The notes: generated by a model not told the origin, from the sequence alone. DNA of 64,000 nucleotides from Rhodococcus sp. ARC_M6 (GCF_022810305.1 NZ_JALGQH010000002.1:310001-374000), one strand, 5' to 3'. Shown: positions 54,693-64,000, counted from the first letter of the stretch. A program made the numbers and translations.

Positions 54693-56218
54693 GAATTGCA
54701 TCCCATCTGGACGGGTTGTGGGGCTGGGGCACCAATTTTCGGAAGCCCGAGACCGACGCCGATCGGCGCAGTCTTGGGCGTGATGCCCTTGTCGAAAGAA
54801 TCTCCGGCGCGCGTGCGACGGTGAGTGAGAACCCCGTCGTCGGCTACGAGGTGATGCGGAGCGCCGTGTGTGACGACCACCGTCACGACGTCACCTGGCC
54901 GGATCGATTCGTTCACGTTTCCGACAGGTCGGAAATGGACGAGGCGGCCGTCGCGGGCGCGCCCACTCATTCGCAGTGTTGCCGCGTTCTTGCGGCCTTC
55001 ACCGGAGGCAACCAGAAGTTCGACCTCGGTACCGACAAGTTTGCGGTTCTCCTCGATGTTCACTTCTTCTTGCACTGCGAGCAGACGTAGGTAGCGCTCC
55101 TGGACAACTTCCTTGGGAAGCTGGCCCTCCATCTCTGCCGCGGGTGTACCCGGACGCTTGGAGTACTGGAACGTGTATGCGTTCGAGAATCGTGCCTGCC
55201 GCACCACGTCGAGCGTTTCCTGGAAGTCTTCTTCGGTCTCTCCGGGAAATCCGACGATGATGTCGGTGGTGATGGCCGCATGTGGCATCGCCGCCCGTAC
55301 CTTCTCGATGATGCCGAGATACTTGGACTTGCGGTAGGAGCGCTTCATTGCTTTGAGGACCCGATCGGATCCGGACTGCAGCGGCATATGCAACTGCGGG
55401 CACACGTTGGGGGTGTTGGCCATCGCATCGATGACGTCATCGGTGAACTCGGCCGGATGCGGCGACGTGAAGCGCACACGTTCGAGGCCCTCTATGTTTC
55501 CGCAGGCAGACAGAAGGGCGGCAAAAGCGCCACGATCGCGCGGCTGCTCCGGATCGGCAAACGACACGCCGTACGCGTTGACGTTCTGACCGAGCAACGT
55601 CACCTCGGAGACACCTTCGTTCACGAGGGCCTGCACCTCAGCCAGGATGTCGCCCGGACGGCGGTCAACTTCCTTGCCTCGCAGCGCAGGAACGATACAG
55701 AACGTGCACGTGTTGTTGCATCCAACCGAGATGGAAACCCAACCGGCATAAGCAGATTCACGTTTCGCGGGAAGCGACGACGGAAATGCCTCGAGCGCGT
55801 CGAGGATCTCGACCTCGGCACGCTGATTGTGACGAGCGCGGTCCAGCAGCGCCGGCAACGACCCGATGTTGTGGGTTCCGAAAACCACATCGACGATGGG
55901 CGCCTTCTTGACCACCATCTCGCGGTCCTTCTGCGCCAAGCAGCCACCGACGGCGACCTGCATGTCGGGGTTCACTTCCTTGAGCCGCGCCAACATGCCG
56001 AGGTTTCCGTACAGCTTGTTGTCAGCGTTTTCACGGACGGCGCAGGTATTGAACACCACCAAATCAGGATTGGCGCCCGACTCCGCCTTGCTGTATCCCG
56101 CTTCTTCCAGGAGACCCGACAAGCGCTCGGAATCGTGGACGTTCATCTGGCAGCCGTAGGTCCGCACTTCGTAGGTACGGGCAGGCTCGGTGGAGGACTC
56201 TTCGTCGATCAGTGACAC
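54689..56218 (-). CDS. miaB: tRNA-2-methylthio-N6-dimethylallyladenosine synthase
   Basis: A 509-aa radical-SAM methylthiotransferase. The N-terminal UPF0004 cluster ligands are Cys23 (YGCQM), Cys59 (NTCAV) and Cys93 (GGCLA). The radical-SAM CxxxCxxC is Cys167, Cys171 and Cys174 (CNNTCTFC). A C-terminal TRAM domain follows ([15 protein letters not shown]). It adds the methylthio group after MiaA. The GTG start follows TAGGCT by 5 nt, suggesting a leaderless mRNA. A C-terminal extension of about 50 residues rich in Gly and Pro is seen. Confidence 0.96.
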   Translation of the reverse strand: MSLIDEESSTEPARTYEVRTYGCQMNVHDSERLSGLLEEAGYSKAESGANPDLVVFNTCAVRENADNKLYGNLGMLARLKEVNPDMQVAVGGCLAQKDREMVVKKAPIVDVVFGTHNIGSLPALLDRARHNQRAEVEILDALEAFPSSLPAKRESAYAGWVSISVGCNNTCTFCIVPALRGKEVDRRPGDILAEVQALVNEGVSEVTLLGQNVNAYGVSFADPEQPRDRGAFAALLSACGNIEGLERVRFTSPHPAEFTDDVIDAMANTPNVCPQLHMPLQSGSDRVLKAMKRSYRKSKYLGIIEKVRAAMPHAAITTDIIVGFPGETEEDFQETLDVVRQARFSNAYTFQYSKRPGTPAAEMEGQLPKEVVQERYLRLLAVQEEVNIEENRKLVGTEVELLVASGEGRKNAATLRMSGRARDGRLVHFRPVGNVNESIRPGDVVTVVVTHGAPHHLVADDGVLTHRRTRAGDSFDKGITPKTAPIGVGLGLPKIGAPAPQPVQMGCNS

Positions 56219-56377
56219 GCTTCAGCCTAGCTCACGTCCACTACGGTCTGTAATAACGCCCAGGTAAACCGACAAAGTGCTATATAAACGTCACCGTCGT
56301 AAATTTTTAATTACTTCTGCTCGGAACCCTCGCCAAATCCGGGGCACAGACGGAAACTACGCCTAAGGTTCTCGGGT

Positions 56378-57160
56378 ATGACCCAAGCCGACGATGCGCA
56401 GACGCCGACCACCTCCGGCGATTCCACATCCATGATCTCGATGACCTCGGTGAACAAACACTTCGGGGAACTTCACGTCCTGCAAGAGGTCAATCTGGAG
56501 GTACCCAAGGGCCAAGTGGTGATTGTCCTGGGCCCCTCCGGGTCCGGTAAATCAACTCTGTGCCGGACCATCAACCGACTCGAACCCATCGACTCGGGCG
56601 TCATCAAGGTCGACGGTCGGACCCTCCCCGAGGAAGGCAAAGCACTCGCAGCGCTTCGGGCCGACGTCGGCATGGTCTTCCAGTCCTTCAACCTCTTCGC
56701 CCACAAAACGATCCTCGAGAACGTCATGCTCGCGCCGATCAAGGTTCGCAAGGCCAAGAAGGACGACGCAAAGAAGTCCGCGCTTCAGTTGCTCGAGCGC
56801 GTCGGCATCGCCAATCAGGCCGACAAGTATCCGGCTCAACTCTCCGGTGGACAGCAACAGCGCGTAGCCATCGCCCGCGCTCTGGCCATGCAACCGAAAG
56901 TGATGCTGTTCGACGAGCCCACCTCGGCGCTCGATCCCGAAATGGTCAATGAAGTGCTCGACGTCATGACTTCGCTCGCCAAGGAAGGCATGACCATGCT
57001 CGTGGTCACCCACGAGATGGGCTTTGCACGAAAAGCCGGCGATCGTGTGCTCTTCATGGCCGACGGCCAGATCGTCGAAGACACCACCCCCTCGGAGTTC
57101 TTCACCCATCCCAAGTCGGATCGGGCCAAGGACTTCCTCGGCAAGATCCTCGCGCACTGA
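56378..57160 (+). CDS. gluA: Amino-acid ABC transporter ATP-binding protein (GluA-type)
   Basis: A 260-aa ATPase of the polar-amino-acid family: Walker [11 protein letters not shown]-loop FQSFNLF, signature [15 protein letters not shown], Walker [15 protein letters not shown] and the H-loop VVTHEMG. The operon order ATPase, binding protein, two permeases is that of glutamate importer gluABCD in corynebacteria. The first 20 residues are an Asp/Thr-rich extension. A possible -10 (TATATA in TGCTATATAAACG) lies about 95 nt upstream. Confidence 0.93.
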   Translation: MTQADDAQTPTTSGDSTSMISMTSVNKHFGELHVLQEVNLEVPKGQVVIVLGPSGSGKSTLCRTINRLEPIDSGVIKVDGRTLPEEGKALAALRADVGMVFQSFNLFAHKTILENVMLAPIKVRKAKKDDAKKSALQLLERVGIANQADKYPAQLSGGQQQRVAIARALAMQPKVMLFDEPTSALDPEMVNEVLDVMTSLAKEGMTMLVVTHEMGFARKAGDRVLFMADGQIVEDTTPSEFFTHPKSDRAKDFLGKILAH

Positions 57161-57202
57161 TCCGACCGCACTGTTCACACGTAAACAATTGAGAGGGTCT
57201 CC

Positions 57203-58039
57203 ATGAAGATCAATCGTTCCGTCCGGTTCGGAATCGGAATCATGGCCATCGCGTTCGCGGCTACCGCGTGCGGTGGCAGCGAATCAAGCAACACCGTCAG
57301 CGAGAACGCCGCCGACGGCAAGCTCACCGTCGGCATCAAGTTCGACCAACCCGGACTCGGCCTGCGCAACGCAGACGGCACGTTCAGTGGCTTCGACGTC
57401 GAGGTTGCCCAGTACGTCGCAAACGAGCTCGGCGTCAAGCCCGAGAACATCACGTTCAAGGAATCACCGTCCGCCCAGCGTGAGACGCTGATCCAGAACG
57501 GTGAGGTCGACTACATCGTCGCCACCTACTCGATCACCGACGCTCGTAAGGAAAAGGTCGGCTTCGCCGGACCATACTTCGTCGCCGGGCAGTCTTTGCT
57601 GGTCAAGGCCGACAACACCGACATCACGGGCCCCGAATCGCTTAACGGCGGCAAGATCCTGTGCTCGGTAGCAGGCTCCACCCCCGCACAGAAGGTCAAG
57701 GACACCTACGCCAAGGACGTCCAGCTCCAGGAATTCGACACGTACTCAGCGTGTGTCGAAGCACTGCGCAACGGCGCGGTCGACGCCGTCACCACCGACG
57801 ACATCATCCTGGCCGGCTACGCGGCGCAGTCTCCCGGCGAGTTCCGGATCGCCGGTAAGCCGTTCACGACCGAAAACTACGGAATCGGATTGGCCAAGGA
57901 TGATTCCGAGGGACGCGGCAAGATCAATGATGCCATCGAGAAGATGATCTCTTCCGGCGCTTGGGCAGCGGCATTCACCGAAACCGTCGGACCGTCGGGT
58001 TACCCGATGCCGACACCGCCCACCGTCAATCGGTACTGA
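57203..58039 (+). CDS. gluB: Glutamate-type solute-binding lipoprotein
   Basis: A 278-aa periplasmic-binding-type protein, lipidated at Cys23 (lipobox ATAC after a hydrophobic n-region). The SBP_bac_3 domain shows VGIKFDQPGLGLRNADG, GFDVEVAQYVANELG, RETLIQNGEVDYIVATYSIT and KVGFAGPYFVAGQ. GAGAGGG precedes the ATG. The substrate is most likely glutamate, by operon similarity. A 16-bp hairpin between this gene and the permease genes may hold the binding-protein mRNA at higher levels. Confidence 0.93.
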   Translation: MKINRSVRFGIGIMAIAFAATACGGSESSNTVSENAADGKLTVGIKFDQPGLGLRNADGTFSGFDVEVAQYVANELGVKPENITFKESPSAQRETLIQNGEVDYIVATYSITDARKEKVGFAGPYFVAGQSLLVKADNTDITGPESLNGGKILCSVAGSTPAQKVKDTYAKDVQLQEFDTYSACVEALRNGAVDAVTTDDIILAGYAAQSPGEFRIAGKPFTTENYGIGLAKDDSEGRGKINDAIEKMISSGAWAAAFTETVGPSGYPMPTPPTVNRY

Positions 58040-58059
58040 ATCACCTGAGCAGTCCCCAC

Positions 58060-58097
58060 CCCTGGTGCGGTTTCCTCATCCGGAAACCGCACCAGGG
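58060..58097 (+). promoter_or_regulatory. Strong intra-operon hairpin between gluB and gluC
   Basis: A perfect 16-bp stem pairs CCCTGGTGCGGTTTCC (58060-58075) with GGAAACCGCACCAGGG (58082-58097), with loop TCATCC. No T-tract follows and gluC starts 42 nt later. It is better seen as an mRNA stabiliser or partial terminator than as the operon end. Confidence 0.85.
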
Positions 58098-58139
58098 TAA
58101 GCACTTTCAACAACGACCCATGAACTGGGGAGACGGTAA

Positions 58140-58820
58140 GTGAAAATTCTCGACGAATACGGAAGCCAGATCCTCGAAGCGTTCTGGACCACGATCCAGC
58201 TCACGATCTTCTCGGCGATCGGCGCATTGATACTCGGCGTGATTATTGCCGCGATGCGAGTATCGCCCGTGCCTGTCGCCCGATTCCTCGGCACCGCCTA
58301 TGTCACGATCTTCCGCAATACACCGCTCACACTGATCTTGCTGTTCTGTGTGTTCGGGTTGTCCCAGACGCTCGGAGTGAATCTCGCGAGTAACAATTCC
58401 TCGACCTTCGTGATCGACAACAACTTTCGCCTGGCGGTTCTGGGTCTGAGCATCTACACGGCATCGTTTGTGTGCGAATCGATCCGCGCCGGAATCAACA
58501 CTGTCAACGCAGGGCAAGCCGAAGCCGGCCGGTCCCTCGGGTTGACCTTCGTACAGAACCTCCGACTCATCGTTCTTCCCCAGGCATTCCGCGCCGTCAT
58601 CGCACCACTCGGCAGTGTCTTGATCGCCCTGACCAAGAACTCCACGGTCGCCGCCGTGATCGGCGTGTCCGAGGCATCGAAGTTGATGAAGGAGATCCTT
58701 GAAAACGAAGCCGCACTCTTCGTTACCGCAGGAATCTTTGCAGTCGGCTTTGTCATCCTGACCCTGCCGACAGGATTGCTGTTCGGCAAGCTGGCCAAGA
58801 AATTCGAGGTGTCACGATGA
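58140..58820 (+). CDS. gluC: Amino-acid ABC transporter permease (first)
   Basis: A 226-aa inner-membrane permease of the HisM/GlnP type with about five helices (TIQLTIFSAIGALILGVIIAAM near the N-terminus). The EAA loop reads EAGRSLGLTFVQNLRLIVLPQAFR. The GTG start has GGGGAGACGG upstream. It overlaps gluD by 4 nt (ATGA). Confidence 0.93.
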   Translation: MKILDEYGSQILEAFWTTIQLTIFSAIGALILGVIIAAMRVSPVPVARFLGTAYVTIFRNTPLTLILLFCVFGLSQTLGVNLASNNSSTFVIDNNFRLAVLGLSIYTASFVCESIRAGINTVNAGQAEAGRSLGLTFVQNLRLIVLPQAFRAVIAPLGSVLIALTKNSTVAAVIGVSEASKLMKEILENEAALFVTAGIFAVGFVILTLPTGLLFGKLAKKFEVSR

Positions 58821-59713
58821 GCGACCGCGCAACAGTTCTCTACGACGCGCCCGGACCGAAGGCGCGCGTCATCTACCGCCTGATATCGGTCGCGGTGGCA
58901 ATCGTGGCCCTCGCAGTCGCCTACGTCGTTTACCGGGCCCTCGAGGACAAAGATCAGTTGACTTCAGCCAAGTGGGATCCCTTCCTGCAGGCAGACGTCT
59001 GGACCACGTATCTACTTCCCGGCATCAAAGGCACATTGGTAGCTGCTGCACTGTCGATCGTATTTGCGCTGGTCCTCGGGGCGATTCTCGGCATCGGACG
59101 CTTGTCGGATCATCGCGTCGTGCGAATTATCAGCGGTGTCTTCGTCGAACTGTTCCGTGCGATTCCCGTTCTCCTGCTGATGATCTTCATGTATGCGGTT
59201 TTTGCCGAATACAAGGTATTCAAACTCGATCTCCTTGCACTCGCTGCCGTGGTCGTGAGTTTGACGCTCTACAACGGATCGGTGATCGCAGAGATCGTTC
59301 GATCGGGAATCAATTCGCTTCCCCGCGGACAGAGCGAAGCAGCCAAGGCCCTGGGTATGCGTAAGTCCCAGATCATGGCGACAATCCTGCTACCGCAAGC
59401 CATCACCACCATGCTGCCCGCATTGATCTCGCAAATGGTTGTGGCGCTCAAGGACTCGGCTCTCGGTTACATCATCGGCTACACCGAACTTGTCCGGCAG
59501 TCCACCCAGATCGGTGCCGCGTTCCGGAACTATCTGCCCGCCCTCATCGTGGCGGCAGTGATCATGATCATCCTGAACTCGTCGCTGACATACCTCGCCA
59601 CCAAGGTCGAAAAGCGCCTGCGCTCCGGAAAGCGAAAAGGCAAAGGCCCGATCGCAGCCCCGATCGCAGCTGTGGGTGTCTCGGTTCCGGGTATGGATCT
59701 CACCGAACCCTGA
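58817..59713 (+). CDS. gluD: Amino-acid ABC transporter permease (second)
   Basis: A 298-aa permease with an extra N-terminal helix (LISVAVAIVALAVAYVVYRAL), the HisM-type core and EAA loop EAAKALGMRKSQIMATILLPQA, and a basic cytoplasmic C-terminus (KRLRSGKRKGKG). It pairs with gluC to form the translocation channel. It ends the operon before a long bidirectional terminator. Confidence 0.93.
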   Translation: MSDRATVLYDAPGPKARVIYRLISVAVAIVALAVAYVVYRALEDKDQLTSAKWDPFLQADVWTTYLLPGIKGTLVAAALSIVFALVLGAILGIGRLSDHRVVRIISGVFVELFRAIPVLLLMIFMYAVFAEYKVFKLDLLALAAVVVSLTLYNGSVIAEIVRSGINSLPRGQSEAAKALGMRKSQIMATILLPQAITTMLPALISQMVVALKDSALGYIIGYTELVRQSTQIGAAFRNYLPALIVAAVIMIILNSSLTYLATKVEKRLRSGKRKGKGPIAAPIAAVGVSVPGMDLTEP

Positions 59714-59736
59714 CCCCGGGCACTCCCAGAGTCATG

Positions 59737-59780
59737 AGAAGCGGGGTGTGTCACCGAATTCGGTGACACACCCCGCTTCT
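59737..59780. terminator. Long bidirectional terminator between gluD and recX
   Basis: A 44-bp perfect palindrome spans 59737-59780, with arms AGAAGCGGGGTGTGTCACCG and its complement about an AATT centre. It lies between convergent gluD and recX. Confidence 0.95.
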
Positions 59781-59794
59781 GTCAATCGATAGCA

Positions 59795-60409
59795 CTACGA
59801 ATCTGCAGCTGCTGCCATCTCCGTCTTGACTACCTCGTACGACATACCTGCCGAATACCCTTTGCGCGCAAGCATGGCGACCAGCCGTCGCATCACCTTG
59901 TCGCGATCCTCGACCGGTTTGTTTCGCAGCTTCCGTCGCACTAACTCTGCAGCGCGCTCACGCTCATCCGCTGAGTCGATCTGAGAGAGCGCCTCAGACG
60001 CAATGTCCTGATCGACGCCTTTGAGCCTGAGTTCGACGGCGAGTGCCTTCTTGCCTTTGCCTGAATAGGTGTGACGCGAATGCACCCACTGATTCGCGAA
60101 GTCGGCGTCGTCGATCAGACCGATTTCTTGCAGTCGGTCCAGCGCGCGAGTGATGATCTCAGTCTCGAACCCTCGGCTGATCAGCTTCTTTTCCAGCTCG
60201 GAACGGCTACGTGCCCGGTCGCTCAAGAGACGTAGGCACGCATCTTTTGCCTGCGCCTCCGTACCACCTTCGGCACGCGGTTCACGTTCCCGCCGCTGGC
60301 CACTTTCACCATGCTGGCCGCGCTCGCCGCGCCGCCTTGTCTGCGCGGATCGGGAGCGAGAACGTCGATAGCCGGCGTCCTCGCCACCATCACCGTCGAT
60401 AAAAACCAT
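59795..60409 (-). CDS. recX: RecA modulator RecX
   Basis: A 204-aa regulator that inhibits RecA filament growth. The N-terminal 50 residues are an Arg/Glu/Gly-rich low-complexity extension. The RecX three-helix repeats follow (ACLRLLSDRARSRSELEKKL, DDADFANQWVHSRHTYSGKGKKAL, LVAMLARKGYS). It begins 8 nt after recA on the same strand, the usual recA-recX operon. Confidence 0.94.
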   Translation of the reverse strand: MVFIDGDGGEDAGYRRSRSRSAQTRRRGERGQHGESGQRREREPRAEGGTEAQAKDACLRLLSDRARSRSELEKKLISRGFETEIITRALDRLQEIGLIDDADFANQWVHSRHTYSGKGKKALAVELRLKGVDQDIASEALSQIDSADERERAAELVRRKLRNKPVEDRDKVMRRLVAMLARKGYSAGMSYEVVKTEMAAAADS

Positions 60410-60417
60410 GGCTGGAC

Positions 60418-61455
60418 TCAGAAGTCAGCAGAAGCTTCATCGGTAGCGGTGACGTCTGCACCGATACCCAGCTTTTCCTTGATCTTCTTCTCGACCTCGT
60501 CACAGATATCGGTGTTCTCCAGCAGGAACTTTCGAGCATTTTCCTTGCCCTGACCCAGCTGGTCACCTTCGTAGGTGTACCAGGATCCGGACTTGCGGAT
60601 GAAGCCGTGCTCGACGCCCATATCGATGAGCGAGCCTTCCTTGCTGATGCCCTGACCGTAAAGAATGTCGAATTCGGCCTGCTTGAACGGCGGAGCAACC
60701 TTGTTCTTGACTACCTTGACGCGGGTACGGTTACCGACTGCGTCGGTGCCGTCCTTGAGCGTTTCGATACGGCGAATGTCCAGACGGACCGAAGCGTAGA
60801 ACTTCAAAGCCTTACCGCCGGTGGTGGTTTCAGGCGAACCGAACATCACGCCGATCTTCTCGCGAAGCTGGTTGATGAAGATCACGGTGGTACCCGAGTT
60901 GCTCATGGCGCCGGTGATCTTTCGCAGGGCCTGGCTCATCAAACGGGCTTGGAGACCAACGTGACTGTCGCCCATTTCGCCTTCGATCTCGGCGCGGGGA
61001 ACAAGTGCGGCCACGGAGTCGATCACGATGATGTCGAGGGCGCCGGAGCGGATCAACATGTCGGTGATCTCGAGTGCCTGCTCACCGGTATCGGGCTGGG
61101 AGACCAGGAGCGCGTCGGTATCGACACCCAACTTTGCCGCGTAATCGGGATCGAGTGCGTGCTCAGCATCGATGAATGCAGCGATGCCGCCGTTTGCCTG
61201 AGCATTGGCAACCGCATGCAGAGCAACAGTGGTCTTACCCGAGGACTCCGGCCCGTAGATCTCTACGACGCGTCCACGAGGCAACCCTCCAATGCCCAGC
61301 GCGACATCAAGCGCGATGGAACCGGTGGGGATTACAGCGATGGGTTGACGGACACCTTCACCCAGGCGCATCACCGAACCCTTGCCGAAGTTCTTGTCGA
61401 TCTGCGCCAACGCGAGGTCGAGCGCCTTGTCCCGATCAGGTGCCTGTGGTGCCAT
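60418..61455 (-). CDS. recA: Recombinase RecA
   Basis: A 345-aa RecA with Walker A GPESSGKT at residues 68-75, the DNA-binding loops ([18 protein letters not shown] and [21 protein letters not shown]) and no intein, unlike M. tuberculosis RecA. ATG 61455 is preceded by GGGGA and chosen over ATG 61467. A LexA box lies about 150 nt upstream. It promotes strand exchange and LexA self-cleavage. Confidence 0.98.
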   Translation of the reverse strand: MAPQAPDRDKALDLALAQIDKNFGKGSVMRLGEGVRQPIAVIPTGSIALDVALGIGGLPRGRVVEIYGPESSGKTTVALHAVANAQANGGIAAFIDAEHALDPDYAAKLGVDTDALLVSQPDTGEQALEITDMLIRSGALDIIVIDSVAALVPRAEIEGEMGDSHVGLQARLMSQALRKITGAMSNSGTTVIFINQLREKIGVMFGSPETTTGGKALKFYASVRLDIRRIETLKDGTDAVGNRTRVKVVKNKVAPPFKQAEFDILYGQGISKEGSLIDMGVEHGFIRKSGSWYTYEGDQLGQGKENARKFLLENTDICDEVEKKIKEKLGIGADVTATDEASADF

Positions 61456-61601
61456 CGTGATCCCCATCCTTAAAAGTCAGTCTCAGTGGTGTTGCGATCA
61501 GAGTAGAACCGGCCACCGACAAACTTTGCGCTCGTCGTGCCGGCCTACCGAAATCCTGCAATCGCGGAAGCGGCAGTTACCACTGAACACAGTCAGCATA
61601 G

Positions 61602-61617
61602 ACGAACATTTGTTCGA
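61602..61617. promoter_or_regulatory. LexA (SOS) box upstream of recA
   Basis: ACGAACATTTGTTCGA matches TCGAAC-N4-GTTCGA except for the first base. It lies about 150 bp upstream of the recA start and just after the end of the DUF3046 gene. Confidence 0.88.
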
Positions 61618-61650
61618 ACAACAGAGAAGGCTCGAACACCGTCGAAGAAT

Positions 61651-61845
61651 TTAGCGACGGGAGAGCGGAACATCGAAGTCGGCGCACAACGCTCGCCACA
61701 CCTCACGAGGGTCCCAGCCGGCTTCGAGCGCCGCCTTCGCAGTCTGCCCACCCACACTCGTCATTACATGGTCGACCAGCATCGAGTCGCCTCGTACCTG
61801 CCCGAACTCTTCGCGTACCAGTTCATGAAATTCGGTCAATCGCAC
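61651..61845 (-). CDS. DUF3046 protein (Rv2738c-like)
   Basis: A 64-aa protein, RLTEFHELVREEFG...LVDHV...DPREVWRALCADFDVP, which aligns along its length with M. tuberculosis Rv2738c, always next to recA in actinobacteria. Function is unknown. GTG 61845 is the homologous start; an ATG at 61866 adds seven residues. Its 3' end precedes the recA SOS promoter. Confidence 0.88.
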   Translation of the reverse strand: MRLTEFHELVREEFGQVRGDSMLVDHVMTSVGGQTAKAALEAGWDPREVWRALCADFDVPLSRR

Positions 61846-61890
61846 AGCCGCAACGGTAGTGCACACAGAGCGCTTCGTGCACCAGAGCGG

Positions 61891-63054
61891 TCAGGCCCGG
61901 ACTCCCCGGGCAACAACCTCTCGGCACACGGCCACCGGATCACGAACGTCGGATGCAGTCAGCGCCGCAGCGCGGGCCGCGTCGGCGAAGCTACTGTCCG
62001 CCAGAACCCGCAGGACCGCGTCCCTGATGGATCCGGAATCAGCGGGCCGCACGATAATCGCACTGCCACCCCGAGCAGCGCGATTCGCCAACTCCCACTG
62101 ATCGCCGCCGCCGGGAACGATCACCGTCGGCACCCCGGCCAACATGGCCTTGGCCAGCATTCCGTGGCCTCCTCCACACACCAGGACAGACGCGTCACGG
62201 AGCATCACGTCCTGACGGCCGAGTCCGGCTCGAACCCACTCCGGATGCTGCCCGTCCGAGCCTTCCAGTACCGATCCGATCAACCGCACCCCGGCACCTT
62301 CCAGACCGTCGACGGCGGCCTCGAGCATTCCCACAGCGCCGGTGTGCGCCGTCGACGGTGCCACCATGACTAACGGCTCCGAGCCCACCGACGGTTCCAG
62401 AACCTTCTCTGTCGGCTCCCACAACAACGGACCGACCAGATGGGCGTGTTCCGGCCAGTCCGGACGTGGAACTTCCAACGCGGGGAGCGTCGCGATCAAC
62501 CTCGCGGCCGGGCCCGGATCAACTGCCGGAAGCCCCACGCTGACGCGCGCTTCGGAACGCTGCGCGAGTCCTTGCTTGATCGAGCGACCCGTCGCAGCCC
62601 TCATCAAGGTATCGCGCAGTCGACCACGAAGTCCGATACCCGGCGCGAGCCCACTACCGATGGGAGGCAAACCCCGAGACGGCGAATACAACGGATGCGG
62701 AGACAGCTCGACCCACGGAATCCCCAACTGCTCAGCGGCCAATCCGCCTCCGGCAGTGAGGATGTCGGAGACAACAAGGTCAACCGAGACAGCTCTCAGG
62801 TCCGGTAGCAGTTCCGTCGAGATATAGGCGGCCCGCCCGTGGATCCGAGCGCCCGCATCGAGGTCGTCGTCACCGGGCCGAGGAGCCAGACCCTTGAGTG
62901 GCTCGGTCTCCACTCCCGCCGCCCTGGCGGCGTCCACCCATCGCGAACCGGTGAACAGAATCGGCTCGTCGCCGGCTGCGATCAACGCCAGCGACAACGC
63001 GATTGCAGGAAAAGCATGACCCGGGTCCGGCCCGGCAACTACGGCTACACGCAC
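61891..63054 (-). CDS. GT1-like glycosyltransferase (Rv2739c-like)
   Basis: A 387-aa GT-B-fold protein of the MGT/UGT type. The N-terminal VVAGPDPGHAFPAIALSLAL is the acceptor-side motif; the C-terminal donor domain has VLVCGGGHGMLAKAMLAGVPTVIVPGGGDQWELANRA. Substrates are unknown; related enzymes glycosylate lipids or macrolides. The GTG start at 63054 is used. The position beyond the DUF3046 gene matches Rv2739c. Confidence 0.88.
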   Translation of the reverse strand: MRVAVVAGPDPGHAFPAIALSLALIAAGDEPILFTGSRWVDAARAAGVETEPLKGLAPRPGDDDLDAGARIHGRAAYISTELLPDLRAVSVDLVVSDILTAGGGLAAEQLGIPWVELSPHPLYSPSRGLPPIGSGLAPGIGLRGRLRDTLMRAATGRSIKQGLAQRSEARVSVGLPAVDPGPAARLIATLPALEVPRPDWPEHAHLVGPLLWEPTEKVLEPSVGSEPLVMVAPSTAHTGAVGMLEAAVDGLEGAGVRLIGSVLEGSDGQHPEWVRAGLGRQDVMLRDASVLVCGGGHGMLAKAMLAGVPTVIVPGGGDQWELANRAARGGSAIIVRPADSGSIRDAVLRVLADSSFADAARAAALTASDVRDPVAVCREVVARGVRA

Positions 63055-63086
63055 TCGGACAGCGTGTCACATGCCACAAAGACCGG

Positions 63087-64000
63087 TCATACCGCCCGGA
63101 TTGCCTTCTCCGCCGCCGGCAACGCACGCTCACGATCGGAAGCCACCAAACCGATGCGCGTCCGGCGGTCCAGAATGTCGTCCACGTCGAGCGCACCTTC
63201 ATGCGACACCGCAAAAGCGAGTTCGGCGGCGCAGACGTCCAAGCCGGCCACAGCATCAAGGCCATGATCGCCTGACGCCAACACTGCCTCGGCCTCGGTG
63301 CCGTAACGCGCGACAAGCGAAGCGGGAGCTGCGATCTTGTTCAATTCCGCCCGAGTCGCGGCACCCACGAGAGGCAGGTTCCGGGTTCGACAGGCATGTG
63401 CATTCAGCCCGCCCACCTCGACGGCACAGTCGACGGCGTCCTGCGCCATCCGGCGGTAGGTGGTGAGTTTGCCGCCGACCACCGTGATCAGCCCACTCCC
63501 CGACCTGACCACCGCATGATTACGAGAGAGATCTGCTGTTGATCCGTCGCCGGTATCGAGCAACGGTCGCAACCCGGCAAACGTGCCCAGAATATCGGCA
63601 CGCGTCAGCGGCACTTCCAGAGCCGTATTCACCGTCTCGAGGAGAAAATCGATTTCGGACTCGGATGCGGTCGGGACATCCGGGACGGGACCCGGCGCTG
63701 CTTCATCGGTCAAACCGAGGTAGACACGACCGAGTTGCGCCGGCAAGGCAAAGACAAAGCGATTGGTTTCGCCGGGAATCGGAACAGTCAGTGCCGCAGT
63801 GGGATTGCCTAGCGACTTCGCGTCGAGAACCAAGTGTGTACCGCGACTGGGGCGCAGAGTGATGCTGGAATCCACCTGATCCGCCCACACGCCCGTTGCA
63901 TTGATCACTGTCCGCGCACGCAAGAGGAACTCGGTTCCGGTCAACTCGTCCCGCAGAGTCGCGGAGGTACCGGATACGTCGTAAGCTCCGACCCTGGTCA
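63087..64000 (-). CDS. glpD: Glycerol-3-phosphate dehydrogenase (FAD), C-terminal part
   Basis: About 304 codons are visible and the N-terminus lies beyond the window. Family features are RTVINATGVWADQV, RPSRGTHLVL, LPAQLGRVYLGLTDE, FAGLRPLL, SRNHAVV and GGKLTTYRRMAQDAVD, followed by the C-terminal helical cap (DICAAELAFAVSHE-like). It oxidises glycerol 3-phosphate to dihydroxyacetone phosphate at the membrane, passing electrons to quinone. Which of the two glpD paralogues of this group it is cannot be told from the fragment. Confidence 0.9.
   Translation of the reverse strand, partial: TRVGAYDVSGTSATLRDELTGTEFLLRARTVINATGVWADQVDSSITLRPSRGTHLVLDAKSLGNPTAALTVPIPGETNRFVFALPAQLGRVYLGLTDEAAPGPVPDVPTASESEIDFLLETVNTALEVPLTRADILGTFAGLRPLLDTGDGSTADLSRNHAVVRSGSGLITVVGGKLTTYRRMAQDAVDCAVEVGGLNAHACRTRNLPLVGAATRAELNKIAAPASLVARYGTEAEAVLASGDHGLDAVAGLDVCAAELAFAVSHEGALDVDDILDRRTRIGLVASDRERALPAAEKAIRAV

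Noticed and set aside
60418-61455. Intein in RecA
   Set aside because: RecA is contiguous at 345 aa with uninterrupted motifs, so the mycobacterial-type intein is absent.
1-64000. tRNA, rRNA, riboswitch or IdeR iron-box sites
   Set aside because: No cloverleaf-like sequences, rRNA segments, recognisable riboswitch cores or TTAGGTTAGGCTAACCTAA-like iron boxes were found by eye; a covariance-model search would be needed to exclude small RNAs.

Overview
The window is a high-GC actinobacterial chromosome segment, most probably from Rhodococcus of the erythropolis/qingshengii type. This rests on the protein sequences (IdeR, AhpC, AhpD, LexA, RecA, OxyR and SodC-like proteins that align closely with their mycobacterial counterparts) and on gene order. 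The order ideR, PAC2 protein, alpha/beta hydrolase, nrdR, LysM protein, lexA, acyl-CoA dehydrogenase, hflX, dapF, miaA, extradiol-like protein, DUF349 protein, small membrane protein, miaB, recX, recA, DUF3046 follows the M. tuberculosis Rv2711-Rv2738c block, opened up in several places by lineage-specific inserts. No genus-level search could be run. No rRNA, tRNA, CRISPR array or intact insertion sequence was recognised.

Layout. 1-3.7 kb: a GNAT/acyl-CoA-synthetase fusion (Pat-like protein acetyltransferase, cut by the window edge) overlapping acuC, a lysine-deacetylase-family gene. 3.8-15.4 kb: ideR-galE, a DUF4192 protein, a lipoprotein, PAC2, alpha/beta hydrolase, a DUF3516 helicase, DUF5997, a LysR-like ligand-binding protein without a DNA-binding domain, and a GlcD-type FAD oxidase. 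15.5-19.0 kb: an accessory island with two WXG100 proteins, a type VII-style polymorphic toxin ending in a colicin E3-type ribonuclease domain, two related candidate immunity genes of low GC, and a frameshifted second toxin that has lost its nuclease. 19.0-21.4 kb: oxyR divergent from ahpC-ahpD. 21.4-28.1 kb: an accessory stretch of small and poorly known genes, including a Cu/Zn-SOD-like lipoprotein, a proline-rich mini-gene and a frameshifted Pr6Pr membrane protein. 28.2-36.1 kb: hrpA, nrdR, the LysM (divS/chiZ-type) gene, lexA with three LexA boxes and two tandem-repeat arrays, and an acyl-CoA dehydrogenase. 36.2-43.6 kb: a uracil/xanthine permease, then the fructose PTS (ptsI divergent from fruR-fruK-fruA-ptsH). 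43.6-56.2 kb: a signal-peptide propeller-like protein, hflX, dapF, two CNNM/CorC-type membrane proteins, a class F-like sortase, miaA, and the syntenic block to miaB. 56.4-64 kb: gluABCD-type amino-acid ABC importer, recX-recA with a LexA box, DUF3046, a glycosyltransferase-like gene and the C-terminal part of a glycerol-3-phosphate dehydrogenase.

Functional themes are DNA damage control (lexA, recA, recX, LysM division modulator), oxidative and iron stress (ideR, oxyR, ahpCD, SodC-like), fructose uptake, RNA modification (miaA, miaB) and interbacterial competition. The strongest candidate for something new is the 15.5-19.0 kb island: a ribosome-targeting E3-type nuclease carried on a WXG100-like, type VII-type N-terminus, with duplicated immunity and an orphaned second carrier. 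Several genes also start 5-7 nt after a TANNNT box, which suggests leaderless transcription.
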